64,000 nucleotides of DNA. Source: Sodalis sp. CWE. GTDB taxonomy: Bacteria; Pseudomonadota; Gammaproteobacteria; Enterobacterales; Enterobacteriaceae. The notes below the pieces were generated by a model that was not told where the DNA came from, did no database searches, and saw nothing but the letters and a program-made list of their open reading frames with translations. Below are positions 1-9,527 of the stretch, in pieces. Each line of letters opens with the position of its first letter. The first letter of the stretch is position 1. The translations under genes and the position numbers were made by a program. Location of the stretch: the NCBI RefSeq assembly GCF_019646055.1, contig NZ_JAESFE010000001.1, positions 186,001 to 250,000 of the forward strand. The letters run 5' to 3'.

Positions 1-376
1 TCCATCTTTCAATGATCACACCAACATTAGCAGCTTGCGGTATCGCGTTCGGCTTACTGATTTTTAAACGAATCCATAATAATTCGAATTGAGATATGAG
101 ATACCCTGCTGTTTCTTCTGCAGCTCGTTCTATTAATGAGAAGTTTTTCTTAACTAAAAATGACAGTACAGAAGTAGCAACATTTTCATAATCTAGACAG
201 TCGACAATATTATCACTACGTGCGGCTTTACGATTATCCCAACCCATTTCTAAATCAAAAATTAGTTTCTGTGATCGTGTTTTTTCCCATTCATAGACCC
301 CTATTGTAGTCAATACAGTTAGTTGTTCAATAAATACAATATCCGTTACCTCATGATGACGTATCCTGTTGTTCAC
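1..376 (-). CDS. folB: Dihydroneopterin aldolase FolB (3' end cut by window edge)
   Basis: FolB cleaves 7,8-dihydroneopterin to 6-hydroxymethyl-dihydropterin and glycolaldehyde in cytoplasmic folate synthesis. The reverse-strand translation reads DIVFIEQLTVLTTIGVYEWE near the start, then WDNRKAARSDNIVDCLDYENV, ERAAEE and KPNAIPQAANVGVIIER at the window edge. This aligns along its whole length with E. coli FolB, and only a few C-terminal residues lie outside. No ATG is available at the expected start: the codon before Asp-Ile-Val-Phe is ACG (344-346). The nearest ordinary start is the GTG at 374-376, which adds ten residues, and I used it. The gene is divergent from plsY, the E. coli arrangement. 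Identity is certain; the start is not. Confidence 0.85.
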   Translation of the reverse strand, partial: MNNRIRHHEVTDIVFIEQLTVLTTIGVYEWEKTRSQKLIFDLEMGWDNRKAARSDNIVDCLDYENVATSVLSFLVKKNFSLIERAAEETAGYLISQFELLWIRLKISKPNAIPQAANVGVIIERW

Positions 377-484
377 TTTTGTGTTATACCTCTTTATTTT
401 ATAATTCTTAAGATTCAGTCCTACCTATAAAAGTGCATGCATTTTCAGAGGGTAGAAAAAATAAAATGATTATTGGAGTAGTGT
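377..484. promoter_or_regulatory. Divergent folB/plsY promoter region
   Basis: This 108-base AT-rich gap separates the two divergent genes folB and plsY, so both promoters should lie here. A GAGG-like ribosome-binding sequence on the reverse strand precedes the folB GTG by about 12 bases. A GGAGTA sequence lies just before the plsY ATG. I did not see convincing -35/-10 pairs. Confidence 0.35.
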
Positions 485-1114
485 ATGATTAACGTAATCC
501 CAATTGGGATGATTGTTTTTTCCTATTTATACGGTTCAATATCTAGTGCAATTTTAATTTGCAGGTTTATGCAACTACCCGATCCTCGTTCTGTTGGATC
601 TAAAAATGCAGGTGCTACCAATGTAATCCGCACTGGAGGCAAATTAGTAGTAGTTATTGGAGTAGTAATTTTTGATGTCCTAAAAGGTTTTATCCCAACA
701 TGGATAAGTTACTATATCCTTGGCTTGCAAACATTTTGGTTAAGTTTGATAGGACTAGCTTCTTGTCTCGGGCATATTTATCCAGTTTTCTTTCATTTTC
801 ATGGAGGAAAAGGAGTCGCTACCGCCCTTGGTACTATTATTCCTATTGGTTATGATTTGTTTGGACTAATAATCGGTACTTGGTTTTCAGTTGCTTTTCT
901 TTCTGGATACTCCTCTTTAGGAACCATTATTAGCATTATAATTGCTTTCTTTTATGTTTTTTGGACTAAACCACAGTTTATTTTTCAAGTTGGAGCGATT
1001 GCTTTTCTGGTGCTTTTATGTCACCACGAAAACATATATCGCCTCCTGAAAGGCCAAGAAAATCATTTTTGGCCTTTCAAAGGGAAATTAAAAAGTTTTA
1101 AGCAAAAAAAGTAA
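485..1114 (+). CDS. plsY: Acyl-phosphate glycerol-3-phosphate acyltransferase PlsY
   Basis: PlsY is the inner-membrane enzyme that transfers an acyl group from acyl-phosphate (made by PlsX) to glycerol-3-phosphate, the first step of phospholipid synthesis. The 209-residue protein is close to E. coli length (about 205). It has the family motifs YGSISSA and [15 protein letters not shown] near the N-terminus, [20 protein letters not shown] in the middle and five or so hydrophobic segments. The ATG has a GGAGTA ribosome-binding site. It sits between folB and tsaD as in enterobacteria. The basic tail after LLKGQENH is normal for the family. Confidence 0.95.
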   Translation: MINVIPIGMIVFSYLYGSISSAILICRFMQLPDPRSVGSKNAGATNVIRTGGKLVVVIGVVIFDVLKGFIPTWISYYILGLQTFWLSLIGLASCLGHIYPVFFHFHGGKGVATALGTIIPIGYDLFGLIIGTWFSVAFLSGYSSLGTIISIIIAFFYVFWTKPQFIFQVGAIAFLVLLCHHENIYRLLKGQENHFWPFKGKLKSFKQKK

Positions 1115-1132
1115 TTCAATATAAAAACGTAC

Positions 1133-2167
1133 TTAATCTTCCAAAGAAGAAGTAATTGAAGAAGATAAATCTTCCAGTGGCCATCGTGATCGTACTGAAA
1201 TTGTAAGATCCGTTTTAGACCAGTTTTGAATTCTTAGCATTCCCGTATAGGCAATCATTGCTCCGTTGTCTGTACAAAATTTTGGACAGGGATAAAATAC
1301 TTTTCCACCTCGCTTGCGCATCATTTCGTTCATGTTATTACGTAATGACTGATTAGCAGCTACACCACCAGCTAGTACTAGCCGATGAAAACCAGTCAAA
1401 TCAAGTGCGCGATTACACTTTATTAAAAGTGTTTCTACTATTGCTTCCTCAAACCCTCGTGCAATATCCGCACGATCTTGTTGATTTTTAATATTTGTAT
1501 TCACCATTTTACTAATGAAAGTTTTCAATCCAGAAAAACTAAATGTTAATCCTGGACGATTTATCATAGGACGAGGAAATTTATAACGGCCTGGAGCGCC
1601 ATGTTTTGCTAAATCCTCTAACAATGGCCCGCCTGGATAACTTAATCCTAATAATTTAGCAACTTTATCAAACGCTTCACCAACAGCGTCATCAACGGAC
1701 TCTCCAAGTAATTTATATTTACCAATCCCAGTTACAGCAATCAGTTGAGTATGTGCGCCAGAAATTAAAAGTGTTATGAATGGAAATTCAGGCGGATTTT
1801 TTTCTAACATTATTGACAATAAGTGCCCCTCCATATGATGGACGGCAATCGCTGGAATTTCTAAAGCATAAGCAAGTGAGCAACTAACAGTTGCTCCAAT
1901 CATTAGTGCTCCTACTAGTCCTGGTCCGGCAGTATAAGCTATTCCATCAATATCGGAAGTTTGCAAATTAGCTTCTGAAAGAGCGGCATATATAAGCGGA
2001 ATAATTGCTCGAACATGATCACGTGATGCTAACTCTGGTACTACTCCACCATAATTAGCATGGATCTTGATCTGACTATACAACTGGTTGGCTAATAATC
2101 CTTGTTGACTATCAAAAATTGCTACTCCAGTCTCGTCGCATGATGTTTCAATGCCTAATACACGCAT
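1133..2167 (-). CDS. tsaD: tRNA N6-threonylcarbamoyltransferase subunit TsaD
   Basis: TsaD transfers the threonylcarbamoyl group from TC-AMP to A37 of ANN-decoding tRNAs, working with TsaB and TsaE, which are not in this window. The protein begins [14 protein letters not shown]. It carries the metal-binding HxxxH as HHMEGH (His111, His115), an ATP-binding SGAHTQL loop, [11 protein letters not shown], and a C-terminal CTDNGAMIA motif. I chose the ATG at 2165-2167, which matches the E. coli start, over an in-frame TTG nine bases upstream. The loop normally reads SGGHT, and its second glycine is Ala138 here. TsaC, the enzyme that makes the substrate, is encoded at 35.5-36.1 kb. Confidence 0.95.
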   Translation of the reverse strand: MRVLGIETSCDETGVAIFDSQQGLLANQLYSQIKIHANYGGVVPELASRDHVRAIIPLIYAALSEANLQTSDIDGIAYTAGPGLVGALMIGATVSCSLAYALEIPAIAVHHMEGHLLSIMLEKNPPEFPFITLLISGAHTQLIAVTGIGKYKLLGESVDDAVGEAFDKVAKLLGLSYPGGPLLEDLAKHGAPGRYKFPRPMINRPGLTFSFSGLKTFISKMVNTNIKNQQDRADIARGFEEAIVETLLIKCNRALDLTGFHRLVLAGGVAANQSLRNNMNEMMRKRGGKVFYPCPKFCTDNGAMIAYTGMLRIQNWSKTDLTISVRSRWPLEDLSSSITSSLED

Positions 2168-2659
2168 ACTTACCAAATGCCTTTTTTTAAAATTTAAAAA
2201 ACTTATATATTGTGTAATGCAAGTTTAGTAATATTAGTTCTATTCTTTGCATATTATAATATTGCGTTTAGAAAAACTTGTTAATCAAAATCCCTAGTTA
2301 ATTAGGATATCAAAAATCAAGAGATAATTATGTCATGCATGAAAATCAATATTTTTTAACTGCCATGCACCTTCTCTTTTGGAGAAGGAATTTTGTTAAA
2401 ATGCTAACGCTAAAATAGCGTTTATTAATATTTTTTCATTTATAAGTAAAGGACTACTCACATTTAAGTAAGTAAACTAATTTTAAAGTTTTTATCAAAC
2501 TTTCCAAATTCAATTTTAACACTAATACATTATCTAAATTTAGAAAATAAGTTTTCTTTGATAAGAAACTTTGCAGAGTTGCAGTTTTTCTGTAAACTTT
2601 TAGAAAGTTAAAAATCAGATTTTTTCTAGAATTATAAACTTAATTCGAGGTAATAAATC
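2168..2659. other. Gene-free spacer, divergent tsaD/rpsU control region
   Basis: This spacer of about 490 bases lies between the divergent tsaD and rpsU genes and must hold both promoters. A TATAAT hexamer occurs at 2255-2260 and reads similarly on both strands, but neither strand has a good -35 partner at 16-18 bases. A weak inverted repeat (TAGAAA / TTTCTA) lies in the last 60 bases before rpsU. No coding sequence is recognisable. Confidence 0.5.
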
Positions 2660-2875
2660 ATGCCTATAGTTAAAGTACGTGAAAATGAATCATTTGACGT
2701 AGCGCTGCGTCGATTCAAGCGATCTTGTGAGAAAGCAGGAATTTTAGCAGAAGTACGTCGTCGTGAGTTTTATGAGAAACCAACAACAGAACGTAAGCGT
2801 GCCAAAGCTTCCGCAGTTAAGCGACGAACTAAAAGAATTATTCGCGAAAATGCACGTAAAACTCGTTTTTACTAA
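2660..2875 (+). CDS. rpsU: 30S ribosomal protein S21
   Basis: S21 is a small basic protein of the 30S subunit that helps translation initiation. The 71-residue sequence ([20 protein letters not shown], then [19 protein letters not shown]) is almost identical to E. coli S21 and has the same length. A GAGGTAA ribosome-binding sequence stands just before the ATG. It is the first gene of the rpsU-dnaG-rpoD macromolecular-synthesis operon, which links translation, replication priming and transcription. The next gene begins 108 bases downstream across a small hairpin. Confidence 0.98.
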   Translation: MPIVKVRENESFDVALRRFKRSCEKAGILAEVRRREFYEKPTTERKRAKASAVKRRTKRIIRENARKTRFY

Positions 2876-2932
2876 GAAAAATTTCTATCATTTGGTAGAT
2901 TAATAGTAAATTATTAAAGTTATAAAGATTTA

Positions 2933-2947
2933 TTTCTTAAAAAGAAA
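2933..2947 (+). terminator. Small hairpin between rpsU and dnaG, possible attenuator
   Basis: TTTCTT and AAGAAA arms flank a three-base AAA loop, with CATTTTT six bases further on. E. coli has a partial terminator between rpsU and dnaG that lowers primase synthesis. This weak A/T-only stem is in the equivalent place and may be its eroded counterpart; the role is inferred. Confidence 0.35.
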
Positions 2948-2983
2948 GGTCATTTTTAACTAGTTGCTTCTTTAACGGGACTT

Positions 2984-4726
2984 ATGACTGGATTAATACC
3001 TCGTGATTTTGTCAAAGTATTGTTAGCACGCACTGATATTGTTAGTTTAATTAATACACGTATAAAACTTAAAAAACAAGGAAAAAACTATCAAGCTCAC
3101 TGTCCATTTCATTATGAAAAAATCCCATCATTTACTGTAAACATCGAAAGACAATTTTACTACTGCTTTGGTTGCGGTGCTCACGGAAATGTTATTGATT
3201 TTCTAATGAACTATGATCGATTAGAATTTGTCGAATCTATCGAAGAACTTGCCTCTTATCATTCTATAGAAATTCCTTATGAAACTGCAACAAATAAAAA
3301 TTATAAAAATTATCATCAGAAAAATAATCTATATCAATTAATGCATCAACTCAGTAGTTTTTATCAAAAAACATTACAGAGTAATCTAGCAGTAGAAGCT
3401 CGTCGTTACTTACAACAACGCGGATTTAGTAAAGAGATTATCCATAAATTCGCCATTGGTTTCGCACCATCCGGATGGGATTACATTAGTAAATATTTTG
3501 TCTCATCAATAACAGATCGTAGTTCTCTTATCAATATTGGCATGATGGTTGTAAGTAAAAAAGGACGTGTTTATGATCGTTTTAGGGAGCGCATTATGTT
3601 TCCAATTCGTGATAAACGTGGAAGAGTTGTTGCTTTTGGCGGACGAGTTTTAAAAAATGGACAACCAAAATACCTAAATTCGCCAGAAACGGATATCTTT
3701 TGTAAAAGTCGTTATCTTTACGGTCTGTATGAAGCTCAAAAAAAATCAGAACAATTCCGACTACTCATAGTAGAAGGATACTTAGATGTTGTTACACTGT
3801 CACAATTCGGAATCGATTATGCAGTAGCTTCATTAGGTACTTCAATTAATGCAGAACATATTCAGATTTTATATCGTACAACCGATCTAGTTATCTGTTG
3901 TTATGATGGAGACCGGGCTGGACAAGAAGCAGCTTGGCGTGTATTAAAAAATGCTTTACCTTATTTAATTGATGGTCGTCAATTACGTTTTATGTTTTTA
4001 CCAGACGGTGAAGATCCCGATACGTTAATCCGAAAAATTGGTAAAGAAGCATTTGAACAACAAATCAAACACGCACAACCATTTTCGACATTTTTATTTA
4101 AAAAACTATTATCTCAGGTAGATTTAAGCACCTTAGATGGTCGAGCTAAATTCAGCTCGATAGCATTACCTTTAATAAATCAAGTTCCAGGCGTCATTTT
4201 ACGACTCTATTTACGTCAAAAATTAGGAAAAATAATTGGCATTCTTGATGAAAGTCAATTAGAAAAACTATTGCCTAAAATTACCATGAGGAGAAGGTTT
4301 ATCCTACAACCACGAATAAAACATACCATAATGCGCATGTTGATAGGGCTTTTGGTTCAAAATCCGTGGCTTTCTACTTTAGTCACGACGCTGAAAGGAT
4401 TAATTCGATCTGGCCAACCAGGAATATCTTTATTTATTAAACTAGTACAAGTGTGTCAAGCTCAACCTGGATTGACAACTGCTCAATTACTTGAGCAATT
4501 TCGGGAGAATAAATTTTTTCTTCAACTTGAAATGTTGGCCAGCTGGAACCACATGATTGTGGATGAGATGGTTAAAACAACTTTTGTTGATACTTTGACA
4601 AAACTTCACAATTCTGTTCTTGAACGAAGACAGGAATCACTTATTGCATTTGATCGTATTCGCGGTTTGACGCTTGAAGAACGACATGAACTTTGGTTAT
4701 TAAATCAGACATTGGCAAAAAAATAA
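2984..4726 (+). CDS. dnaG: DNA primase DnaG
   Basis: DnaG makes the RNA primers for leading- and lagging-strand replication. The 580-residue protein matches E. coli DnaG (581) throughout. An N-terminal zinc-binding domain (CPFHYEKIPSF, then CFGCGAHG) is followed by the RNA polymerase core with the TOPRIM acidic motifs VEGYLDVV and CYDGDRAGQ, and PDGEDPDTLIRK. The C-terminal DnaB-interaction domain ends NQTLAKK, as in E. coli. The ATG follows a GGGA sequence. It is the second gene of the macromolecular-synthesis operon, with rpoD 119 bases downstream of its stop. No key residue is missing. Confidence 0.97.
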   Translation: MTGLIPRDFVKVLLARTDIVSLINTRIKLKKQGKNYQAHCPFHYEKIPSFTVNIERQFYYCFGCGAHGNVIDFLMNYDRLEFVESIEELASYHSIEIPYETATNKNYKNYHQKNNLYQLMHQLSSFYQKTLQSNLAVEARRYLQQRGFSKEIIHKFAIGFAPSGWDYISKYFVSSITDRSSLINIGMMVVSKKGRVYDRFRERIMFPIRDKRGRVVAFGGRVLKNGQPKYLNSPETDIFCKSRYLYGLYEAQKKSEQFRLLIVEGYLDVVTLSQFGIDYAVASLGTSINAEHIQILYRTTDLVICCYDGDRAGQEAAWRVLKNALPYLIDGRQLRFMFLPDGEDPDTLIRKIGKEAFEQQIKHAQPFSTFLFKKLLSQVDLSTLDGRAKFSSIALPLINQVPGVILRLYLRQKLGKIIGILDESQLEKLLPKITMRRRFILQPRIKHTIMRMLIGLLVQNPWLSTLVTTLKGLIRSGQPGISLFIKLVQVCQAQPGLTTAQLLEQFRENKFFLQLEMLASWNHMIVDEMVKTTFVDTLTKLHNSVLERRQESLIAFDRIRGLTLEERHELWLLNQTLAKK

Positions 4727-4845
4727 TTAATCTAACAACTAATTTCTGTAAAAAATGCTAAGCTAATTGCAAGAAAATAGTTTTTGATTATTATCATTAA
4801 TAAATAACGATCAAATATTACTATATGAGGTACGAATATTGTTTT

Positions 4846-6696
4846 ATGGAGCAAGATTCCCAATCACAGCTCAAACTTCTTGTTACACGTGGTAAAGAGC
4901 AGGGCTATTTAACATTTTCCGAAGTTAATGATAGCCTTCCAGAAGAAATTATTGATTCCGATCAGATTGAAGATATCATTCAAATGATGAATGAGATGGG
5001 TATCCAAATAATGGAGGAAGCCCCAGACAATGATTATCTACTCTTAGCCGACAATACTTCTAATTCTGCTGATGAAGATGCAGCAGAAGCTGCAGCGCAT
5101 GTACTATCTAATGTTGAAAATGAAATCGGGAGAACAACCGATCCAGTGCGGATGTATATGCGAGAAATGGGAACTGTAGGGTTACTAACACGTGAAGGCG
5201 AAATAGATATTGCTAAGCGAATTGAAGACGGTATCAACCAGGTTCAATGTTCAGTTGCCGAATATCCTGAAGCTATTTCTTATCTTTTAGATCAGTACGA
5301 CCGTGTCGAGTCTGGTGAGGCTCGTTTATCTGATCTCATTACTGGTTTTGTTGATCCTAGTGCAACAGAAGAGGAAGATATAATTTTCACTTCGGCTCAC
5401 GTTAGTTCTGATGAACTTACATCTGATAATGAAAACGGTGATGGATATGAAGAAGGAGAAAACGATAACGCAGACGATGACAATCATATTGACTTAGATT
5501 TAGCAAAACAAAAATTTTTAGAACTTCGTCATCAATATGAAATTGTTCGTGATCTTATAAAGGTAAATGGACGAAAACATGCTCGTTCAATTGCTGAACT
5601 TGTAAATTTATCTGAAATATTTAAACAATTTCGCTTAGTACCAAAACAATTTGACCTTTTAGTTAAAAACATGCGATCGATGGTAGATCGCATTCGATTT
5701 CAAGAACGTCTTATTATGAAATTTTGCGTTGAAGTTAGCAAGATGCCCAAAAAATACTTTTTTACGCTGTTTACTGGAAATGTATCCAGTGAAACCTGGT
5801 TCAGAGATGCGCTGAACATGAACCAACCTTGGTCAAAAAGGTTACATGAAGTAAATAGTCATGTATGTCATAGCCTAAAAAAATTACGTCAGATCGAAGA
5901 AGAAACTGGTGTAAGTATTGAACAAATGAAAGATATCAATCGTCGTATATCAATTGGTGAAGCTAAAGCACAACGAGCTAAAAAAGAAATGGTGGAAGCT
6001 AATCTACGTCTTGTGATTTCTATTGCTAAAAAATATACTAATCGCGGATTACAGTTCTTAGATTTAATTCAGGAAGGTAATATTGGTTTAATGAAGGCAG
6101 TAGATAAGTTTGAATATCGTCGTGGTTATAAGTTTTCCACATATGCCACTTGGTGGATTCGCCAAGCCATTACTCGCTCTATCGCTGATCAAGCGCGCAC
6201 AATTCGAATTCCGGTGCACATGATCGAGACTATCAATAAACTCAATCGTATCTCCAGGCAAATGTTACAAGAAATGGGACGTGAACCAACTCCGGAAGAA
6301 CTCTCAATACGAATGTTGATGCCAGAAGAAAAAATTCGCAAAGTTCTTAAGATTGCTAAAGAGCCTGTTTCTATGGAAACACCTATAGGCGACGACGAAG
6401 ATTCACATTTAGGGGATTTTATTGAAGATACAGCTATTGAACTACCATTAGATTCCGCTACAGCAGAAAGCTTGCGATCAGCTACTAACGATGTATTATC
6501 CGGACTCACTGCTCGCGAAGCTAAAGTTCTACGCATGCGGTTTGGGATTGATATGAATACTGATCACACTTTAGAAGAAGTTGGAAAACAATTTGATGTT
6601 ACTCGCGAACGAATTCGTCAAATTGAGGCAAAGGCACTACGCAAATTACGTCATCCGAGCCGTTCTGAAGTTCTGAGAAGTTTTCTAGATGATTGA
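4846..6696 (+). CDS. rpoD: RNA polymerase primary sigma factor RpoD (sigma-70)
   Basis: The housekeeping sigma factor directs RNA polymerase to -10/-35 promoters. From [20 protein letters not shown] onward the protein follows E. coli RpoD: region 1.1, region 1.2 ([11 protein letters not shown]), an acidic non-conserved insert around residues 170-220, regions 2.1-2.4 ([32 protein letters not shown]), 3.x and 4.2 ([20 protein letters not shown]), ending RSFLDD. I chose the ATG at 4846 because it aligns with E. coli. The ATG 21 bases upstream would add an unconserved heptapeptide. The 616 residues compare with 613 in E. coli. Regions 2.4 and 4.2 are intact, so E. coli-like promoters are expected. 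Confidence 0.97.
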   Translation: MEQDSQSQLKLLVTRGKEQGYLTFSEVNDSLPEEIIDSDQIEDIIQMMNEMGIQIMEEAPDNDYLLLADNTSNSADEDAAEAAAHVLSNVENEIGRTTDPVRMYMREMGTVGLLTREGEIDIAKRIEDGINQVQCSVAEYPEAISYLLDQYDRVESGEARLSDLITGFVDPSATEEEDIIFTSAHVSSDELTSDNENGDGYEEGENDNADDDNHIDLDLAKQKFLELRHQYEIVRDLIKVNGRKHARSIAELVNLSEIFKQFRLVPKQFDLLVKNMRSMVDRIRFQERLIMKFCVEVSKMPKKYFFTLFTGNVSSETWFRDALNMNQPWSKRLHEVNSHVCHSLKKLRQIEEETGVSIEQMKDINRRISIGEAKAQRAKKEMVEANLRLVISIAKKYTNRGLQFLDLIQEGNIGLMKAVDKFEYRRGYKFSTYATWWIRQAITRSIADQARTIRIPVHMIETINKLNRISRQMLQEMGREPTPEELSIRMLMPEEKIRKVLKIAKEPVSMETPIGDDEDSHLGDFIEDTAIELPLDSATAESLRSATNDVLSGLTAREAKVLRMRFGIDMNTDHTLEEVGKQFDVTRERIRQIEAKALRKLRHPSRSEVLRSFLDD

Positions 6697-6921
6697 ACAT
6701 AAACTCCACTGATAAAAGCAAAAGCAAAAAAAACTAATAGAAGCTGATTTATGTAACTAAGTATTTCTTTCCAAGAATTTACAATCAGTAGAAGCTTTCT
6801 TAACTAAAAAATTAGATAGTTAAAACTTAGTAAGGATTTTTTTTGTGGTAAAGTCGACTTTCTTCGATGAGTACCCTTCAAACTAAGCACTTGTAAGAAC
6901 AATAACAGTACTCAAAAATAT

Positions 6922-6950
6922 TTGAAGTTTATTTCATAAGTGATTATTAG
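6922..6950 (+). promoter_or_regulatory. Candidate sigma-70 promoter of tRNA-Ile2
   Basis: TTGAAG (6922-6927) and TATTAG (6945-6950) are separated by 17 bases, and the tRNA 5' end lies 10 bases after the -10 hexamer. Spacing and position suit a stable-RNA promoter with a very short leader. It is a prediction from sequence only. Confidence 0.5.
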
Positions 6951-6960
6951 TATCATCTTT

Positions 6961-7034
6961 GGCCCCTTAGCTCAGTTGGATAGAGCAGGCGACTCATAAT
7001 CGCTTGGCCGCTGGTTCAAATCCAGCAGGGGCCA
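6961..7034 (+). tRNA. ileX: tRNA-Ile2 with anticodon CAT (lysidine type)
   Basis: A full cloverleaf is visible: acceptor GGCCCCT/AGGGGCC, D arm GCTC...GAGC, anticodon stem GGCGA/TCGCT around loop CTCATAA (anticodon CAT), and T arm GCTGG/CCAGC with TTCAAAT. The sequence is nearly identical to E. coli ileX, which also lies downstream of rpoD, so this is the minor isoleucine tRNA that reads AUA after TilS converts C34 to lysidine, not a methionine tRNA. TilS is encoded at 48.6-50.1 kb. The 3' CCA is not encoded; the bases after the discriminator A are CAT. Confidence 0.95.
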
Positions 7035-7927
7035 CATCATTATGTGTAAAAACAAATTCTCTAACTTTTAACCAAGTTAATTTTAAAATAATGAAAAAAG
7101 ATAACGATTAAAAAAGCAATTTTTATATAAAAACAGAAAAGTAAGTTTTTAAAAAAACGGGTGATGTTATTCTTGCAGATTGTTTGGTTTTTAAAAAATT
7201 TACTTCAGAAAATTATCTCTAATACGATTTAACCAAATATATAAACACGAACCTTGCTTGTTTTTAATAAAAAATAACTTATTAAAAATAAAATAGCCGA
7301 TTCTGTTAAATCTAGACAGAAAACTAATCTGCATTAACATCTAAATTTTACTTAACAAATTTCTTTTCTAATTTTTTTCATATAAAAATGCAGACGTGGC
7401 TGTCTTTATCAAGAGAAAACAAAAATCTATGTAAAACTTTGTTTAAAACGTATTAAAAAATCTTTATAAGATATGTAGTTTTTAACTATTTAATGCTTTT
7501 AATCAAAGGCAGGTCACATTAAACTTTTAAAAATTTATAAAAAATTTTATCTTTGTTAAAGTGAATAAACTGATTTCTTCGCAATGTAAAACACCTACTT
7601 AATTAGGTTAAGATAGAATTTTATAATTTTTTTTGATTAATTTATATTGCTTTAATGGTCAACTTTAGATTTTTAGTCAAAAAATTTTGCACTATAAGTG
7701 CAATATTTAAGTCAAAAATATTAAAAACTCCTCCTTAAGGTACTATCATAATATGATAATTATCAATTCAATTTTATAAATTATTCGTATCATTTAACGT
7801 GATAAATCGTAGGACTTGTTTAGTAAAAGTTAATAAGTAGATAAACGAATTAATACTTAACACTCAGCAAATTAACGGTCTATGTATCGACATTACAAAA
7901 CAGTTATTTTTAATTAAAAATCCATAT
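7035..7927. other. Gene-free AT-rich spacer
   Basis: About 890 bases between tRNA-Ile2 and yqjA hold no recognisable coding sequence. The only clear structure is a hairpin at 7687-7703, with TTGCACT and AGTGCAA arms around an ATA loop, about 225 bases upstream of yqjA. E. coli carries many genes between ileX and yqjA, so this is probably deletion and decay debris plus the yqjA promoter. Confidence 0.5.
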
Positions 7928-8578
7928 ATGATAAATGTTATCAAAAAATTATTACATGCTCTTTGGCAACAAAATTTTGAAACACTTTCAGAACCGAATT
8001 TAGTTTGGACGATATATTTTCTAGCATTTATTGTTATTTTTTTAGAGAACGGACTCTTACCAGCTGCTTTCTTACCAGGGGATAGCTTACTGGTACTACT
8101 AGGTGTCTTAGTTGCTAAAGGAGCATTAAGTTTTTTCCCAGCCTTAGTATTATTGTCCTTTGCGGCCGGCTTAGGAAGCTGGATAAGTTATTTACAAGGA
8201 AAATGGCTTAAAAATAATCGGATAATAGATGGTTGGATGGAGCATCTTCCATTACATTATCATAATCAGGCGTATTTAATGTTCCATCGTTATGGACTGT
8301 CGGCTTTATTGATTGGCCGTTTTATTGCTTTTGTACGCACTCTTTTGCCAATTATTGCTGGATTATCAGGTTTAGGTAATTCATCTTTTCAATTTTTTAA
8401 TTGGACTAGTGCGTTTTTATGGGTTTTTATCTTAGTTTTAATAGGTTTCTCTCTTGAGAGAACATCAGTTTTTCAAAGCTATGAACAAGAATTAATGTTA
8501 TGTCTTATACTACTTCCTTTAATATTATTGATGATCGGATGTATCAGTTCTTTAGCCATTATCTGGCGTCGTAAATAA
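7928..8578 (+). CDS. yqjA: DedA-family membrane protein YqjA
   Basis: DedA proteins are inner-membrane transporters needed for membrane homeostasis; E. coli YqjA supports proton-motive-force and pH tolerance and drug resistance. The 216-residue protein matches YqjA (220) with FLENGLLPAAFLPGDSLLVL near residues 38-58, GSWISYLQGKW, HRYGLSALLIGRFIAFVRTL and PIIAGLSG, and about five hydrophobic segments. The conserved acidic and arginine residues in these motifs (E, D, R) are present. In E. coli yqjA forms an operon with mzrA (yqjB), which is not recognisable here. No clear ribosome-binding site precedes the ATG. Confidence 0.9.
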   Translation: MINVIKKLLHALWQQNFETLSEPNLVWTIYFLAFIVIFLENGLLPAAFLPGDSLLVLLGVLVAKGALSFFPALVLLSFAAGLGSWISYLQGKWLKNNRIIDGWMEHLPLHYHNQAYLMFHRYGLSALLIGRFIAFVRTLLPIIAGLSGLGNSSFQFFNWTSAFLWVFILVLIGFSLERTSVFQSYEQELMLCLILLPLILLMIGCISSLAIIWRRK

Positions 8579-9075
8579 CTTGTAAGCTCAAACGAAAAAT
8601 AAAAAATAACATTCAAGATGGATTTAAATTTATTAAATATTTATCTATCTATCGTTTAGTTGAAATTTTTGTATGTAGTAGTTTATTTTGCTTTTATTTA
8701 TCTTTTTTATGTAAGAAGTGGATCCATATTTGGGAAGATCCATTTACTTTTAAAATACAAGACTAAATTTAGTTAAAAACTTTATTGTTACTAGAAAGAT
8801 GGTTTTATATTTATGAAAACTTTGGAGTTTTATTCATTTACCAATAAAAATTTTAGATTTAAAAAATAAAGACTAAAGAGAAGACTTGAATATTTTTAAA
8901 ATATTAGGATTTTAAAATAAAAACTTCTTACGAAAAGAAATAAAAGTTAAATGAAACTATTAGCAAATTTGCTCCCTCCTAAAAAGAAAACATTAAGGAC
9001 TTTTAAAGTTTTTTTAAAAGAAACAAAAAAGAATTAATGTTATAAGCATATAAATTTCATATTTTAAAATAAATT
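8579..9075. other. Gene-free spacer between yqjA and rnpB
   Basis: About 500 AT-rich bases hold no recognisable gene. An imperfect stem at 8716-8745 (AAGTGGATC with GATCCATTT, one G-T pair) may end yqjA transcription. The rest is low-complexity A/T sequence, including the region downstream of rnpB on the reverse strand. Confidence 0.45.
8716..8745 (+). terminator. Possible yqjA terminator stem
   Basis: A nine-base stem (AAGTGGATC / GATCCATTT, including one G-T pair) with a 12-base loop lies about 140 bases after the yqjA stop, followed by ACTTTTAAAATAC. The T-run is poor, so this is a weak prediction. Confidence 0.3.
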
Positions 9076-9465
9076 GGAGTTGACCGTTAAGCCGGGTTCT
9101 GTCGTGGACAATCATTTATCTAGGCTAGGCACTCACGTGCTAGCTCAAGCGGCCTACCCGGAGACTTTAACACGGGCCATGTTTGTCTCCTAAATTTGGC
9201 CTTGCTCCAAGTGGAGTTTACCACGCCGCAAGCTGTTACCAACTGCGCGGTGTGCTCTTACCACACCTTTTCACCCTTACCTGATTTGAATAACTTTTGC
9301 ATTTTATTCATTGGCGGTTTTCTTTCTGTTGCACTTGTCGTAGGTTCTCACCTCCCAGGTGTTATCTGGCACTTCGCCCTGTGGAGCCCGGACTTTCCTC
9401 TCCTTTATTTTTTATTCCAATTTTCTAGAAATAGAAATTAAAGCAGCGATTGTCTAGCCAACTCC
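9076..9465 (-). ncRNA. rnpB: RNase P catalytic RNA (M1 RNA)
   Basis: This is the catalytic RNA of RNase P, which trims the 5' leaders of tRNA precursors. The reverse strand begins GGAGTTGGCTAGACAATCGC and ends with GGTCAACTCC, so the two ends pair to form helix P1. Inside are bacterial type A landmarks: the block containing GAGGAAAGTCCGGGCTCCAC, the universal core around GTAAGGGTGAAAAGGTG, and the AACCCGGCTTAA block that binds tRNA CCA near the 3' end. The length of about 390 bases compares with 377 in E. coli. Small open frames on the opposite strand are shadows of this RNA. Confidence 0.95.
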
Positions 9466-9471
9466 GAATAT

Positions 9472-9500
9472 AGGATAAAAAATCTTTTGGACGATGTCTA
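9472..9500 (-). promoter_or_regulatory. Candidate rnpB promoter
   Basis: On the reverse strand TAGACA (9495-9500, five of six bases of the -35 consensus) is followed after 17 bases by TATCCT (9472-9477), six bases before the inferred RNA 5' end. Position and spacing match the strong rnpB promoter of enterobacteria. Confidence 0.55.
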
Positions 9501-9527
9501 CATTAAATATGATCCTAATGCAGACTA

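Noticed and set aside
2168-2176. TTG start for tsaD
   Set aside because: The ATG at 2167 matches the conserved [14 protein letters not shown] start, and the extra residues are not conserved.
4825-4845. Earlier ATG for rpoD
   Set aside because: It would add MRYEYCF, absent from the family, and has no ribosome-binding site. The ATG at 4846 aligns with E. coli RpoD.
6697-6921. rpoD terminator
   Set aside because: Only A/T stretches and a weak TTAACT/AGTTAA pairing are present. The T-run near 6838-6845 has no good stem before it.
9196-9441. Forward open frame of 81 codons
   Set aside because: It lies entirely within the reverse-strand RNase P RNA, whose conserved blocks explain the sequence.
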